NCBI GenBank assembly: GCA_905202485.1
Contig: CAJKRY010000003.1
Span: forward strand, 62,001 to 126,000
Source: an uncultured Methanomassiliicoccus sp.
GTDB taxonomy: Archaea > Thermoplasmatota > Thermoplasmata > Methanomassiliicoccales > Methanomassiliicoccaceae
Length of the DNA stretch: 64,000 nucleotides
Reading direction: 5' to 3'
In this document: in pieces, positions 1 through 7,329 of the stretch
How positions within the stretch are numbered: the stretch's first letter is position 1
How the letters are laid out: every line of letters starts with the position of its first letter
Made by a program: the position numbers and the translations under genes
The notes under the pieces: generated by a model
Database searches by the model: none
What the model was told of the DNA's origin: nothing
Seen by the model: the letters and a program-made list of their open reading frames with translations, nothing else

Positions 1-406
1 TCAATCTCTGAGACGTTTCTTTCCTTTTCAGAATCTCGTTAAGTGTAACCGCTGGATCATTTTTTGATGAGTAATTAAAAGAGGAACACATTTCTTCATC
101 CAAAGCTGCAGGCCCTCCGAGTATGGATATGCCAGGAATATAGTTGCTTATCTCTAGTACTTCTTTTTTTGAAGCTGGCATAGCCCTCAGATATTTACCA
201 GGAACAGCATTTCCAGACATAAATAATGTAACATCTGAATTTAATTCAGCTTTATTTTCTCTAATTTTATCTATTGTAATATATTCAACATCAGCACCGG
301 CAGATATAACAGCACCCGCGGCTGCCCTCACCTGAGGAGAAATAAACGGCGGAACTCCGAGACATGCAGGTTCATCAATGTATCCGTCTAATATGGTTAC
401 TTTCAT
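1..406 (-). CDS. Radical SAM family protein, N-terminal part (runs off left edge)
   Basis: The frame is open from ATG at 406 to the first base of the window, so only about 135 N-terminal residues are visible. The start reads MKVTILDGYIDEPACLGVPP, followed by an alpha/beta segment and a GGPA motif. This opening is typical of an uncharacterised archaeal radical SAM family (I recall COG1031, with a C-terminal helix-hairpin-helix). The visible part resembles a cobalamin-binding-like Rossmann domain placed before the radical SAM core. The CxxxCxxC cluster motif would lie outside the window, so the assignment rests on N-terminal similarity recalled from memory. It is divergent from the malic enzyme gene, with 142 bases between the two starts. 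Confidence 0.6.
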   Translation of the reverse strand, partial: MKVTILDGYIDEPACLGVPPFISPQVRAAAGAVISAGADVEYITIDKIRENKAELNSDVTLFMSGNAVPGKYLRAMPASKKEVLEISNYIPGISILGGPAALDEEMCSSFNYSSKNDPAVTLNEILKRKETSQRL

Positions 407-458
407 GAAGGTCCTCACTCTTGTTATCTACGAGATTCGTAATGTCAGCTACGAAGCT

Positions 459-467
459 CTTATATAA
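459..467 (+). promoter_or_regulatory. TATA box of the malic enzyme gene
   Basis: An AT-rich TATA element (CTTATATA) lies about 90 bases before the ATG at 549. Archaeal transcription starts about 25 bases downstream of TATA, near 490. A GTG at 474 would therefore fall outside the transcript, which supports the start at 549. Confidence 0.5.
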
Positions 468-548
468 TGTTTTGTGGTCTTAGGCCTAAATTTAAACCCG
501 GTGACAGGGTTTGCCTCAATTAATTTAACATTTTGGGAGACTGTAGTT

Positions 549-1892
549 ATGGTCGACAAGAAGGATCAAGAGGAAATGCTGAAAAAAGCATATGAACCGG
601 CAAAACTTGCCATGAAATATCATCCGTATTATGAAGGTAAAATCGAGGTAACTGCAAAGTGCCCCGTTCACAGTTTTAATGACTTTGCAGTCTGGTACAC
701 CCCTGGTGTTGCAGAGCCTTGTAAAGACATCCATGCAAATCCTGACAAGGTGTATGAACACACTTCAAAAGGCAATATGATCGCTGTTGTGTCTGATGGT
801 ACAAGAGTTTTAGGATTAGGAAACATCGGACCTAAAGCAGCTCTTCCAGTTATGGAAGGCAAAGCATTATTATTCAAATATTTGGGAGGTGTTGACGCTG
901 TCCCTATATGTTTAGATACAACAGACACTGAAGAAATAATCAGAACTGTAAAAGCTCTTGGGCCTTCATTCGGCGGAATTAACTTGGAAGATATTGAAAA
1001 TCCTAAGTGCTTCGAGATTCTTGATAGATTAAGAAATGAGATGGACATCCCTGTATGGCATGATGATCAGCAGGGAACAGCTACCATTGTCACAGCAGGT
1101 GCAATAAACGCTCATAAAGTAGTCGGAAAAAAGATCTCCGAATCAAAGGTTGCTATGGTCGGTGCCGGAGCCGCTAACATTGCAATTGCTCGTATAATGG
1201 TCAAAGCAGGATTCAACATCAAAAATATTGTAATGGTCGACAGCAAGGGAACTCTTCACAAGGGCAGAGAAGACATCAAAAACTCCCATGCCGAGAAATG
1301 GTTCATGTGCGAGAATTCTAATGCTGAGAATGTAGTTGGAGATATTGAAACTGCAATGAAAGGAGCAGATATTGTAGTAGCTGCTTCTAAACCGGGACCA
1401 GGTGTCATCAAAAAAGAGTGGGTTCAGGGTATGGCAGATGATGCTATTGTATTTGCTACAGCAAACCCTATTCCAGAAATATGGCCTTGGGAATCTGAAG
1501 AAGGAGGAGCAAGAGTAATTGCCACAGGACGTTCCGACTTCCCCAATCAGGTTAACAACTCTCTTGGATTTCCAGGTATCTTCAGAGGAGCTCTTGATGT
1601 CAGGGCTAAGACAATCACAGATGACATGTGTATTGCTGCAGCTCTTGAAATCGCCAAGACAGCTGAAGACAAAGGCCTCAGCGAATCATACATTGTTCCG
1701 ACAATGGATGACTGGGAAGTCTTCCCCAGAGAAGCAGTTGCTGTCGGTATGAAAGCAATTGAGACAGGAATTGCAAGAATTAAAATCAGCAAAGCTGAAC
1801 TTACCCAGCGTGCAGAAGAACTCATTTCCAGAGCCAGGAATGAGACCAAACTGCTGATGGATAAAGAGTTCATCAAACCTTTCCCACAGTAA
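549..1892 (+). CDS. Malic enzyme (malate dehydrogenase, decarboxylating)
   Basis: Oxidative decarboxylation of malate to pyruvate and CO2 with NAD(P)H formation, in the cytoplasm. The 447-residue protein has the short prokaryotic architecture without a phosphotransacetylase domain. Visible motifs are WYTPGVAEP near residue 49, a malic N-domain with SDGTRVLGLGNIG, the metal-binding HDDQQGTA near 171, a Rossmann GAGAANIA near 204, and FATANPIPEI and GRSDFPNQVNN in the C-terminal half. I chose ATG 549 over the in-frame GTG at 474 because the TATA box sits at 459-467. Together with the fumarase at 46-48 kb it would convert fumarate to malate to pyruvate, supplying reductant or precursors. Cofactor preference cannot be read with confidence. 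Confidence 0.93.
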   Translation: MVDKKDQEEMLKKAYEPAKLAMKYHPYYEGKIEVTAKCPVHSFNDFAVWYTPGVAEPCKDIHANPDKVYEHTSKGNMIAVVSDGTRVLGLGNIGPKAALPVMEGKALLFKYLGGVDAVPICLDTTDTEEIIRTVKALGPSFGGINLEDIENPKCFEILDRLRNEMDIPVWHDDQQGTATIVTAGAINAHKVVGKKISESKVAMVGAGAANIAIARIMVKAGFNIKNIVMVDSKGTLHKGREDIKNSHAEKWFMCENSNAENVVGDIETAMKGADIVVAASKPGPGVIKKEWVQGMADDAIVFATANPIPEIWPWESEEGGARVIATGRSDFPNQVNNSLGFPGIFRGALDVRAKTITDDMCIAAALEIAKTAEDKGLSESYIVPTMDDWEVFPREAVAVGMKAIETGIARIKISKAELTQRAEELISRARNETKLLMDKEFIKPFPQ

Positions 1893-1908
1893 AAATATAA
1901 ATTTTTTA

Positions 1909-1928
1909 ATGCGGGGTCAACCCCGCAT
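1909..1928 (+). terminator. Hairpin after malic enzyme
   Basis: A perfect 8-bp inverted repeat (ATGCGGGG, loop TCAA, CCCCGCAT) starts 16 bases after the stop codon. A short T-run follows about 10 bases later. It lies just before the ribosome binding site of the next gene, so it probably separates two transcription units. Confidence 0.5.
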
Positions 1929-1955
1929 ACTCATAATTTTTAAGGAGGAACTATT

Positions 1956-2399
1956 CTGAAGTATTCAGAAGCTAGTGTCGGCAGAGTCTTTATTGTAAAA
2001 TTAGAAGACGGTGAAATAGTTCATAAGTGTCTGGAAGAATTTGCCGTTCAGCATAATATAAAATCCGCTGCAGTTTTGGCAGTGGGAGCGCTGAATGAAA
2101 ACAGCAGAATGACTGTAGGGCCTGAAGACGGGAACGCAAGGCCTGTCATTCCTTTGTATCATACGCTTGCCGCGCCTCACGAGACAGCAGGTGTAGGAAC
2201 TATATTTGAAGGTGAAGACGGGCTTCCGAGGCTTCACATGCATGTTTCATGCGGCAGGGAAGGAGAAGGCCTTACAGGCTGCATCCGCGTAGGTTCAATA
2301 GTATGGCAGATTCTGGAAGTAATTATCATTGAGCTTATAGACTGCAGCGCTAAAAAAGTAAAAGATGAATCAACTGGATTCGAAGTATTGGAACCTTAA
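1956..2399 (+). CDS. PPC (DUF296) domain protein, probable CTG start
   Basis: A 147-residue single-domain protein of the PPC/DUF296 family, which forms trimers and in other lineages is linked to DNA binding. Its cellular role in archaea is not established. The family's metal-site pattern is seen as LHMHVS near residue 94. The first in-frame ATG (2076) would remove about 40 residues of the conserved fold (GRVFIVKLEDGEIVH). A strong AAGGAGG site at 1942-1948 lies 7-8 bases before an in-frame CTG at 1956, and translation from it gives the expected N-terminus. There is no upstream ATG, GTG or TTG in a suitable place. An ATT at 1953 is the alternative. Confidence 0.75.
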   Translation: MKYSEASVGRVFIVKLEDGEIVHKCLEEFAVQHNIKSAAVLAVGALNENSRMTVGPEDGNARPVIPLYHTLAAPHETAGVGTIFEGEDGLPRLHMHVSCGREGEGLTGCIRVGSIVWQILEVIIIELIDCSAKKVKDESTGFEVLEP

Positions 2400-2446
2400 A
2401 AATTATTTAATCTCTGCAGAATTTCTGCAGAGTAAGTATTTCTTAT

Positions 2447-2713
2447 TCAAACAAGAGTAATTGTGTCTGCTTCTACGCCCTGTATGTTTGGTACGGTTCT
2501 CAGAGCGTCTTCGAGTTTTTCGATAAGACCCTCAGCATCATCCATCATAGAAGTAACTTCAATGATATTGAGACCAAAAGCGAATGGTTTTACAACCATG
2601 CTGCTGATAGCAACTCCTTCAGGAACATATTTTGGAATATCTGCTATGATCTGTTCTGTTGATACTTCTGGGCTCTCTGGAATAAGCTTGTGAACTGCTG
2701 CTACTTTTCCCAT
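2447..2713 (-). CDS. Translation elongation factor 1-beta (aEF-1B)
   Basis: Guanine nucleotide exchange factor that regenerates EF-1alpha-GTP during translation. The 88-residue length matches archaeal aEF-1beta. It begins MGKVAAVHKLIPESPEV and ends with VEADTITLV, with the typical alternating alpha/beta ferredoxin-like pattern (PFAFGLNIIEVTSMMDD). The open frame extends upstream to 2812, but that extension overlaps the zinc-ribbon gene, and the family start is ATG 2713. The stop of the zinc-ribbon gene lies 10 bases before this start, so the two are co-transcribed, an arrangement common in archaea. Confidence 0.93.
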   Translation of the reverse strand: MGKVAAVHKLIPESPEVSTEQIIADIPKYVPEGVAISSMVVKPFAFGLNIIEVTSMMDDAEGLIEKLEDALRTVPNIQGVEADTITLV

Positions 2714-2723
2714 GAAATCCACC

Positions 2724-2894
2724 TTAAGGTCCTGTGAACCCGCATTTGGGGCAAGTGTATGTAACACTCTGGTCTCTGCACTGTGGGCAGCGTCCAATTT
2801 CGGCTTCGCCACATTCTGGACACTGGAAGAACGTCATTCCGTCGTTCTTTCCGAGTCTGAGTCCACATGAACTGCAAATCTTTTCGTTTTCCAT
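2724..2894 (-). CDS. Small zinc-ribbon protein (HVO_2753-like, DUF1610)
   Basis: A 56-residue protein with four CxxC or CPxC knuckles: CSSCG, CPECG, CPQC and CPKCG. This is the pattern of the small archaeal double zinc-finger protein encoded directly upstream of aEF-1beta in many genomes. The family is usually described as a zinc-ribbon, nucleic-acid-binding protein; its exact role is open. The ATG at 2894 is the only plausible start. The stop falls in the leader of aEF-1beta, so coupling of translation is likely. Confidence 0.85.
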   Translation of the reverse strand: MENEKICSSCGLRLGKNDGMTFFQCPECGEAEIGRCPQCRDQSVTYTCPKCGFTGP

Positions 2895-3191
2895 GTTAAA
2901 TCACCGGAATTGAGCGATACAGTCTAATTTAGATATTTAAGATTATTCGCATCTGTTTTTGTGAAAATCTTCTTGGTAGTGGCTCTGAACTACCAGGTGC
3001 ATTTTCAAAGATCATGCAAAAACCTAGAAATCTTAAAATGCGAAAAAGATGATATCGCTATACCTTGCTGAGAATCTCATATGCTTTTTTGTGATTTTTT
3101 TTAAACTATATGCCGTTTGGTAGAGGCATGAAAAGTATTATATAGAGTTAGCCTTTACCTAACTCTCTGCATGCTTAAGCAAGCTTGCATT
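2895..3191. other. Intergenic region with two inverted repeats, possible structured RNA
   Basis: Contains the leader and promoter of the zinc-ribbon/aEF-1beta pair (minus strand) and of the tRNA (plus strand). Between them lie two adjacent hairpins. One has a GGTAGT/ACTACC stem (about 2975-2994). The longer one, 2999-3041, has GCATTTT pairing with AAAATGC and, inside it, AAGAT pairing with ATCTT. No ORF was found. The hairpins could be terminators or an unannotated small RNA; I cannot assign a class. Confidence 0.3.
3138..3144 (+). promoter_or_regulatory. TATA box of the tRNA-Lys / rpo transcript
   Basis: TTATATA lies about 50 bases upstream of the tRNA 5' end. No other good TATA element is visible before rpoH, so the tRNA and the polymerase operon may share a transcript. 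Confidence 0.4.
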
Positions 3192-3212
3192 GGGCTCGTA
3201 GCTCAGCTAGGT

Positions 3213-3246
3213 AGGACTGCGGAGTAAAATCCCCAGTACCCTAGAA
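3213..3246 (+). other. tRNA-Lys intron 1 (34 nt, D-loop, position 20/21)
   Basis: The bulge-helix-bulge has a central 4-bp helix CTAG (3207-3210) with CTAG (3241-3244). The 5' bulge is GTA and the 3' bulge is AAA. Cutting after the second base of each bulge gives an exact canonical D-loop. The intron interior contains ACTG/CAGT as a further stem. Confidence 0.75.
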
Positions 3247-3285
3247 AGAGCATCTGACTTTTAATCAGGTGGTCCGGGGTTCGAA

Positions 3286-3316
3286 AAGTATGCGGCCTTC
3301 CCGCATACTCCGAAAA
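3286..3316 (+). other. tRNA-Lys intron 2 (31 nt, T-loop, position 59/60)
   Basis: The central helix is TTCG (3280-3283) with CGAA (3311-3314). The 5' bulge is AAA and the 3' bulge is AAT. The intron body is a perfect 9-bp hairpin (AGTATGCGG/CCGCATACT). Cutting after the second base of each bulge restores the T-loop TTCGAAT. Confidence 0.8.
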
Positions 3317-3420
3317 TCCCCGCGAGCCCGCTCTTAGCGAGGTAGAAGAACGATGGAAGGGGTAACGTTCGGTCCGCATTCAAAGCGATATTTTCTAACT
3401 GTAATTTATGGCGGAACCCC

Positions 3421-3441
3421 ATGTCCGATTTTAACGTCTAG
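3421..3441 (+). other. Mini-ORF resembling the RpoH N-terminus
   Basis: ATG at 3421 encodes MSDFNV followed by TAG. It is in frame with the GTG start of rpoH at 3454, with a second TAG between them. The rpoH gene itself opens with ESNFNVL, and TTTTAACGT occurs in both, so the mini-ORF looks like a local duplication of the gene start. An AGGTGA ribosome binding site lies between them and serves the GTG. Confidence 0.4.
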
Positions 3442-3453
3442 CAGGTGAATTAG

Positions 3454-3723
3454 GTGGTCGAATCCAATTTTAACGTTTTAGAGCATAATCTCGTACCGGA
3501 GCACTATTTATTGTCTCCGGAGGATGCTGAAAAAGTACTGGCAGAGTTGAATATCACGAAAGACCAGCTTCCTAAAATTCGACGAGGAGATGCATGTGTG
3601 AAGCTTCTGGAGAATATCTATGGTCCAATTCCAGAAGGAAGCATTATTAAGATTATTCGTAAGAGTGCAACCGCAGAGGCTTTCGTCACTTATCGCCTAG
3701 TAATTAAGGAAGTAAAGGGGTGA
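3454..3723 (+). CDS. rpoH: DNA-directed RNA polymerase subunit H (Rpo5)
   Basis: An 89-residue subunit corresponding to the C-terminal domain of eukaryotic RPB5, part of the polymerase jaw. It shows the family signature LVPEHYLLSPEDAEKVL and an RGDACVKLLENIYGP core, ending YRLVIKEVKG. The start is GTG with AGGTGA 5 bases upstream. It is first gene of the polymerase operon, 6 bases before rpoB. Near-duplicate sequence upstream encodes a short aborted copy of the N-terminus. Confidence 0.95.
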   Translation: MVESNFNVLEHNLVPEHYLLSPEDAEKVLAELNITKDQLPKIRRGDACVKLLENIYGPIPEGSIIKIIRKSATAEAFVTYRLVIKEVKG

Positions 3724-3729
3724 AAATAA

Positions 3730-6700
3730 GTGCGTGACTTAGTAGAACTCTATTTTAAAGACAGAAGCATTGTTAACCACCATATTTCGAGCTTTAATGA
3801 TTTTCTCTCCACTCTTGATAACCCGAACAGCAGAATGCAGAAGATTGTGGACAATCTGAGGGTATCCGCGGATGATATGGACCGCGGTCTGATACGTCTT
3901 GATCCTGAAAGGACTGAAGGGCGTATTATCGAAATAAGGGTAGGACGCAAGAGAGATGAAAAAACCGGGCTCATTGATTCTCAGGCAAGACCTACAATGC
4001 ATGTGCAGCTGCCTATTGTAAGAGAAGCAAACGGTGCCACACATCCTTTGACTCCTATGGAAGCCAGACTCAGAAACCTCAACTACCTTGCTCCGATTTA
4101 TCTTGATTTTACAATTATTGAGGACGGCATTGAAAAAGAGCCTGAAACCGTCCACATAGGCGATCTGCCGGTAATGCTTCGTTCAAAGCGCTGCAACCTC
4201 TATAAAGAAAATATCGAGGTTGACAAAGAGCTTACAGATGAAGAATATAAATTAAAGCTGATGGAAGCCGGCGAAGACCCGTCAGATCCAGGCGGATACT
4301 TCCTTATCGGCGGAACCGAAAGAGTTCTGATTTCATTGGAAGACCTGGCTCCAAACCGTGTAATGGTTGAGTACAATGAAAGGTACGGAACCCAGCTGGA
4401 AGTTGCTAAAGTATTCTCACAGAGAGAAGGATACCGCGCTCTTACTCTTGTTGAAAAGAAGAAGGACGGAATCCTGACAGTTACAGTTCCAGCAGCTACG
4501 GGACAGATACCCTTGGTAGCTTTGATGAAAGCTCTGGGAATGGAAAATGATAAAGACATTTATGATGCAATCGTCTCAGTTCCTGAAATGGCAAACATTG
4601 TTTACGCTAACATTGAAGAATGCCATGACAAAAAACTCTACCCTCCAAATGGTATCTATACAACTGAAGACGCTATCACATACCTCGAACGTAAATTTGC
4701 TACAGGACAGGCAAAAGAATACAGAGAGAAGAAAGTGGAGTCAATCATCGACCGTTCACTGCTTCCTCATCTCGGAGATACCAAAGAAGACAGGCTCAAG
4801 AAGGCTCACTTCCTTGGCAGGATTGCCCGTTCAGTTCTTGAATTAAGCATCGGCATGAGAAAGGAAGACGACAAAGACCACTATGCCAACAAACGTCTGA
4901 AGCTTTCTGGAGACCTCATGGAAGATCTGTTCAGAGTTGCATTTACAAACTTAATGAAGGATCTCAAATATCAGATGGAACGCAACTTCTCACGTAAGAA
5001 AGAGAATCTGCGCATCGGATCTTCAATCCGTCCCGATCTTATGACTCATCGTCTTTTACATGCCTTAGCCACAGGAAACTGGGTAGGAGGAAGAGCCGGT
5101 GTATCCCAGCTTTTAGACCGTACATCTAACATGAGCACATTGTCTCATCTCAGAAGAGTCACCTCTTCGCTTACACGTTCACAGCCTCACTTTGAAGCCC
5201 GTGATCTTCACCCGACTCAATGGGGAAGACTGTGTCCTAACGAAACCCCTGAGGGTCAGAATTGCGGTCTAGTGAAGAACGCATCACTGATCATCGACGT
5301 ATCTGAAGGATTCAGGGAGGAAGATGTACAGTGGCTTCTGCATGACCGCGGTGTTACTGAAGTCAGGAGCGGAGAGCTCCGTACAGGCGCCAAAGTATAT
5401 GTCAATGGAGATCTGGTGGGAAATACAGAAAACCCGAAAGGTTTAGTTACAGACATAAGGGCAGGAAGGCGCCAGGGACTTTTATCCAGTGATATCAACA
5501 TCCGTTTCGATGAAGAGATGGGTGAAGTAATCATAAACTGTGACGAAGGCCGTCTGAGGCGTCCCCTGCTGGTAGTCAGCAACGGTAAACTGTCTCTTAC
5601 CCGCAGGCACATTGAAGAAATAAGGGACGGCCATATGAAATGGGCTGACCTGATCAGGGAAGGAGTAATTGAATGGATTGATGCAGAAGAGGAAGAAGAT
5701 ACTTACATTGCAGTCGTTCCATACAACCCTCCAGAGCGTTGCAGCGAGTGCGGCAGGGCTCTTTCACCAACTGATCTTGACTGGATGAACCCGGGCACAG
5801 ACGATTCTCACGCTATTCTCAAATGTAAATACTGCCACGGAGACAACTCTGCTCCGATACTGCTTAACAGCGACCACACACATATGGAAATCGATCCAAT
5901 GATCATTCTCGGTGTGGCAGCAAGCGTTGTTCCATATCCAGAACACGACTCTTCTCCAAGAGTTACCATGGGATCTGGTATGGCAAAGCAGTCATTAGGC
6001 CTGAGCTGCACCAACTACCGTAAGCGTCCAGATACCCGCGGGCATCTTTTACATTACCCGCAGAAACCAATGGTGCAGACAAAACCTATGGATTTCATCG
6101 CTTTCAACGACCGTCCAGCCGGACAGAACTTTGTTGTTGCAATCTTGTCTTACAACGGTTACAACATTCAGGACGCTCTGATTCTCAACAAAGCCTCTGT
6201 TGACAGAGGTCTGGGACGTTCAACATTCATGAGGACATACCGTGCTGAAGAGCGCAGATATCCGGGAGGACAGGAAGACCACTTTGAGATTCCTGCTCCA
6301 GACGTGCGCGGTGCCCGTGCAGATCTGGCATATGCAACTCTCGGTGAAGACGGTCTGATCTGTCCTGAAACAGAAGTCAGCGGTGGAGACGTTTTAGTCG
6401 GAAAGACTTCGCCTCCTCGTTTCCTTGAAGAGGAAACAGACTTTCTGACACCTCAGAAAAGAAGAGAAACCTCAGTTACAATCCGTTCAGGAGAGAAAGG
6501 CTGGGTCGACTCCGTAATGCTTACAGAATCTGAAAACGGTTCCAGGCTTGTAAAAGTGAAAGTGAGAGACGAAAGAATTCCTGAACTGGGAGACAAATTT
6601 GCTTCCAGGCATGGACAGAAAGGAGTCGTAGGACTTCTTGTTCCTCAGGAAGATATGCCTTTCACCTGCGACGGTGTGACTCCTGATCTTGTCATCAATC

Positions 6701-7329
6701 CGCACGCCATTCCATCTCGTATGACCATCGCCCACGTTCTGGAAATGATCGGAGGCAAGGTCGGTTCGATGGAAGCAAGAGCCATCGATGCAACAGCCTT
6801 CTCTGGAGAAAAGGAACAAGCCCTCAGAGAAGAATTAGTGCGCAATGGATTCAAGCACACTGGTAAAGAAGTAATGTATGATGGTGTCACTGGAAAAATG
6901 TTTGAAGCTAACATGTTCACAGGTGTGATTTACTACCAGAAACTGCATCATATGGTGTCTGGAAAGATGCATGTCCGTTCCCGCGGACCTGTACAGATAC
7001 TTACAAGGCAGCCTACCGAAGGAAGATCACGTCAGGGTGGTCTGAGATTCGGTGAAATGGAAAGAGACTGTCTTATCGGACACGGTGCGGCAATGGTTAT
7101 CAAAGACCGTCTTCTGGATGAATCAGACGGTACCGCTTTATACATCTGCGGGAACCCGAACTGCGGACACATTTCAATGATGGACCGCAGGGGAGTAGTG
7201 CGCTGTCCTGTGTGCAATAATAACACCAACGTTCATCTGGTTCAGACAAGCTATGCCTTCAAACTCCTGTTGGATGAGCTGTTGTCACTTGGTGTCGTCA
7301 TGAGACTTCAACTGGAGGATTTAAGATGA
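3730..7329 (+). CDS. rpoB: DNA-directed RNA polymerase subunit B, unsplit
   Basis: Second-largest catalytic subunit, 1199 residues, starting with GTG. B'' and B' are joined in one chain, as in Thermoplasmata and Thermoproteota and unlike most methanogens. Visible landmarks are the lobe and fork regions with HYANKRLKLSGDLMEDLFR, PTQWGRLCPNETPEGQNCGL near residue 500, a mid-chain zinc site (CSECG...CKYC near 671), the catalytic-site lysines in GDKFASRHGQKGVVG near 954, and a C-terminal zinc ribbon CGNPNCGH...CPVCNN. The stop overlaps the ATG of rpoA' by four bases, so translation is coupled. Confidence 0.98.
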   Translation: MRDLVELYFKDRSIVNHHISSFNDFLSTLDNPNSRMQKIVDNLRVSADDMDRGLIRLDPERTEGRIIEIRVGRKRDEKTGLIDSQARPTMHVQLPIVREANGATHPLTPMEARLRNLNYLAPIYLDFTIIEDGIEKEPETVHIGDLPVMLRSKRCNLYKENIEVDKELTDEEYKLKLMEAGEDPSDPGGYFLIGGTERVLISLEDLAPNRVMVEYNERYGTQLEVAKVFSQREGYRALTLVEKKKDGILTVTVPAATGQIPLVALMKALGMENDKDIYDAIVSVPEMANIVYANIEECHDKKLYPPNGIYTTEDAITYLERKFATGQAKEYREKKVESIIDRSLLPHLGDTKEDRLKKAHFLGRIARSVLELSIGMRKEDDKDHYANKRLKLSGDLMEDLFRVAFTNLMKDLKYQMERNFSRKKENLRIGSSIRPDLMTHRLLHALATGNWVGGRAGVSQLLDRTSNMSTLSHLRRVTSSLTRSQPHFEARDLHPTQWGRLCPNETPEGQNCGLVKNASLIIDVSEGFREEDVQWLLHDRGVTEVRSGELRTGAKVYVNGDLVGNTENPKGLVTDIRAGRRQGLLSSDINIRFDEEMGEVIINCDEGRLRRPLLVVSNGKLSLTRRHIEEIRDGHMKWADLIREGVIEWIDAEEEEDTYIAVVPYNPPERCSECGRALSPTDLDWMNPGTDDSHAILKCKYCHGDNSAPILLNSDHTHMEIDPMIILGVAASVVPYPEHDSSPRVTMGSGMAKQSLGLSCTNYRKRPDTRGHLLHYPQKPMVQTKPMDFIAFNDRPAGQNFVVAILSYNGYNIQDALILNKASVDRGLGRSTFMRTYRAEERRYPGGQEDHFEIPAPDVRGARADLAYATLGEDGLICPETEVSGGDVLVGKTSPPRFLEEETDFLTPQKRRETSVTIRSGEKGWVDSVMLTESENGSRLVKVKVRDERIPELGDKFASRHGQKGVVGLLVPQEDMPFTCDGVTPDLVINPHAIPSRMTIAHVLEMIGGKVGSMEARAIDATAFSGEKEQALREELVRNGFKHTGKEVMYDGVTGKMFEANMFTGVIYYQKLHHMVSGKMHVRSRGPVQILTRQPTEGRSRQGGLRFGEMERDCLIGHGAAMVIKDRLLDESDGTALYICGNPNCGHISMMDRRGVVRCPVCNNNTNVHLVQTSYAFKLLLDELLSLGVVMRLQLEDLR

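Larger units (their letters stand above)
3192..3330 (+). tRNA. tRNA-Lys (UUU) with two introns, in the D-loop and T-loop
   Basis: The ends pair as a 7-bp acceptor stem (GGGCTCG with CGAGCCC) followed by discriminator G. The anticodon arm is intact, with loop CTTTTAA giving anticodon TTT. The D-arm and T-arm are each interrupted. Removing 3213-3246 restores the D-arm GCTCAGCTAGGTAGAGC. Removing 3286-3316 restores a standard T-arm CGGGG-TTCGAAT-CCCCG. Both excisions fit a bulge-helix-bulge, the substrate of the archaeal tRNA splicing endonuclease. Without the introns the tRNA is 74 nt. A pseudogene would not be expected to keep two precise splice motifs. Confidence 0.9.

Noticed and set aside
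474..548. Upstream extension of the malic enzyme from GTG 474
   Set aside because: It lies within or just after the TATA box region, before the expected transcript start, and the extra residues do not resemble the family.
3040..3110. Second C/D-box candidate (ATGATAT ... CTGA)
   Set aside because: Only one half of the box set is present; no C'/D pair and no terminal stem.
3192..3330. tRNA pseudogene interpretation
   Set aside because: Both interruptions carry exact bulge-helix-bulge splice sites and excision gives a fully canonical tRNA.
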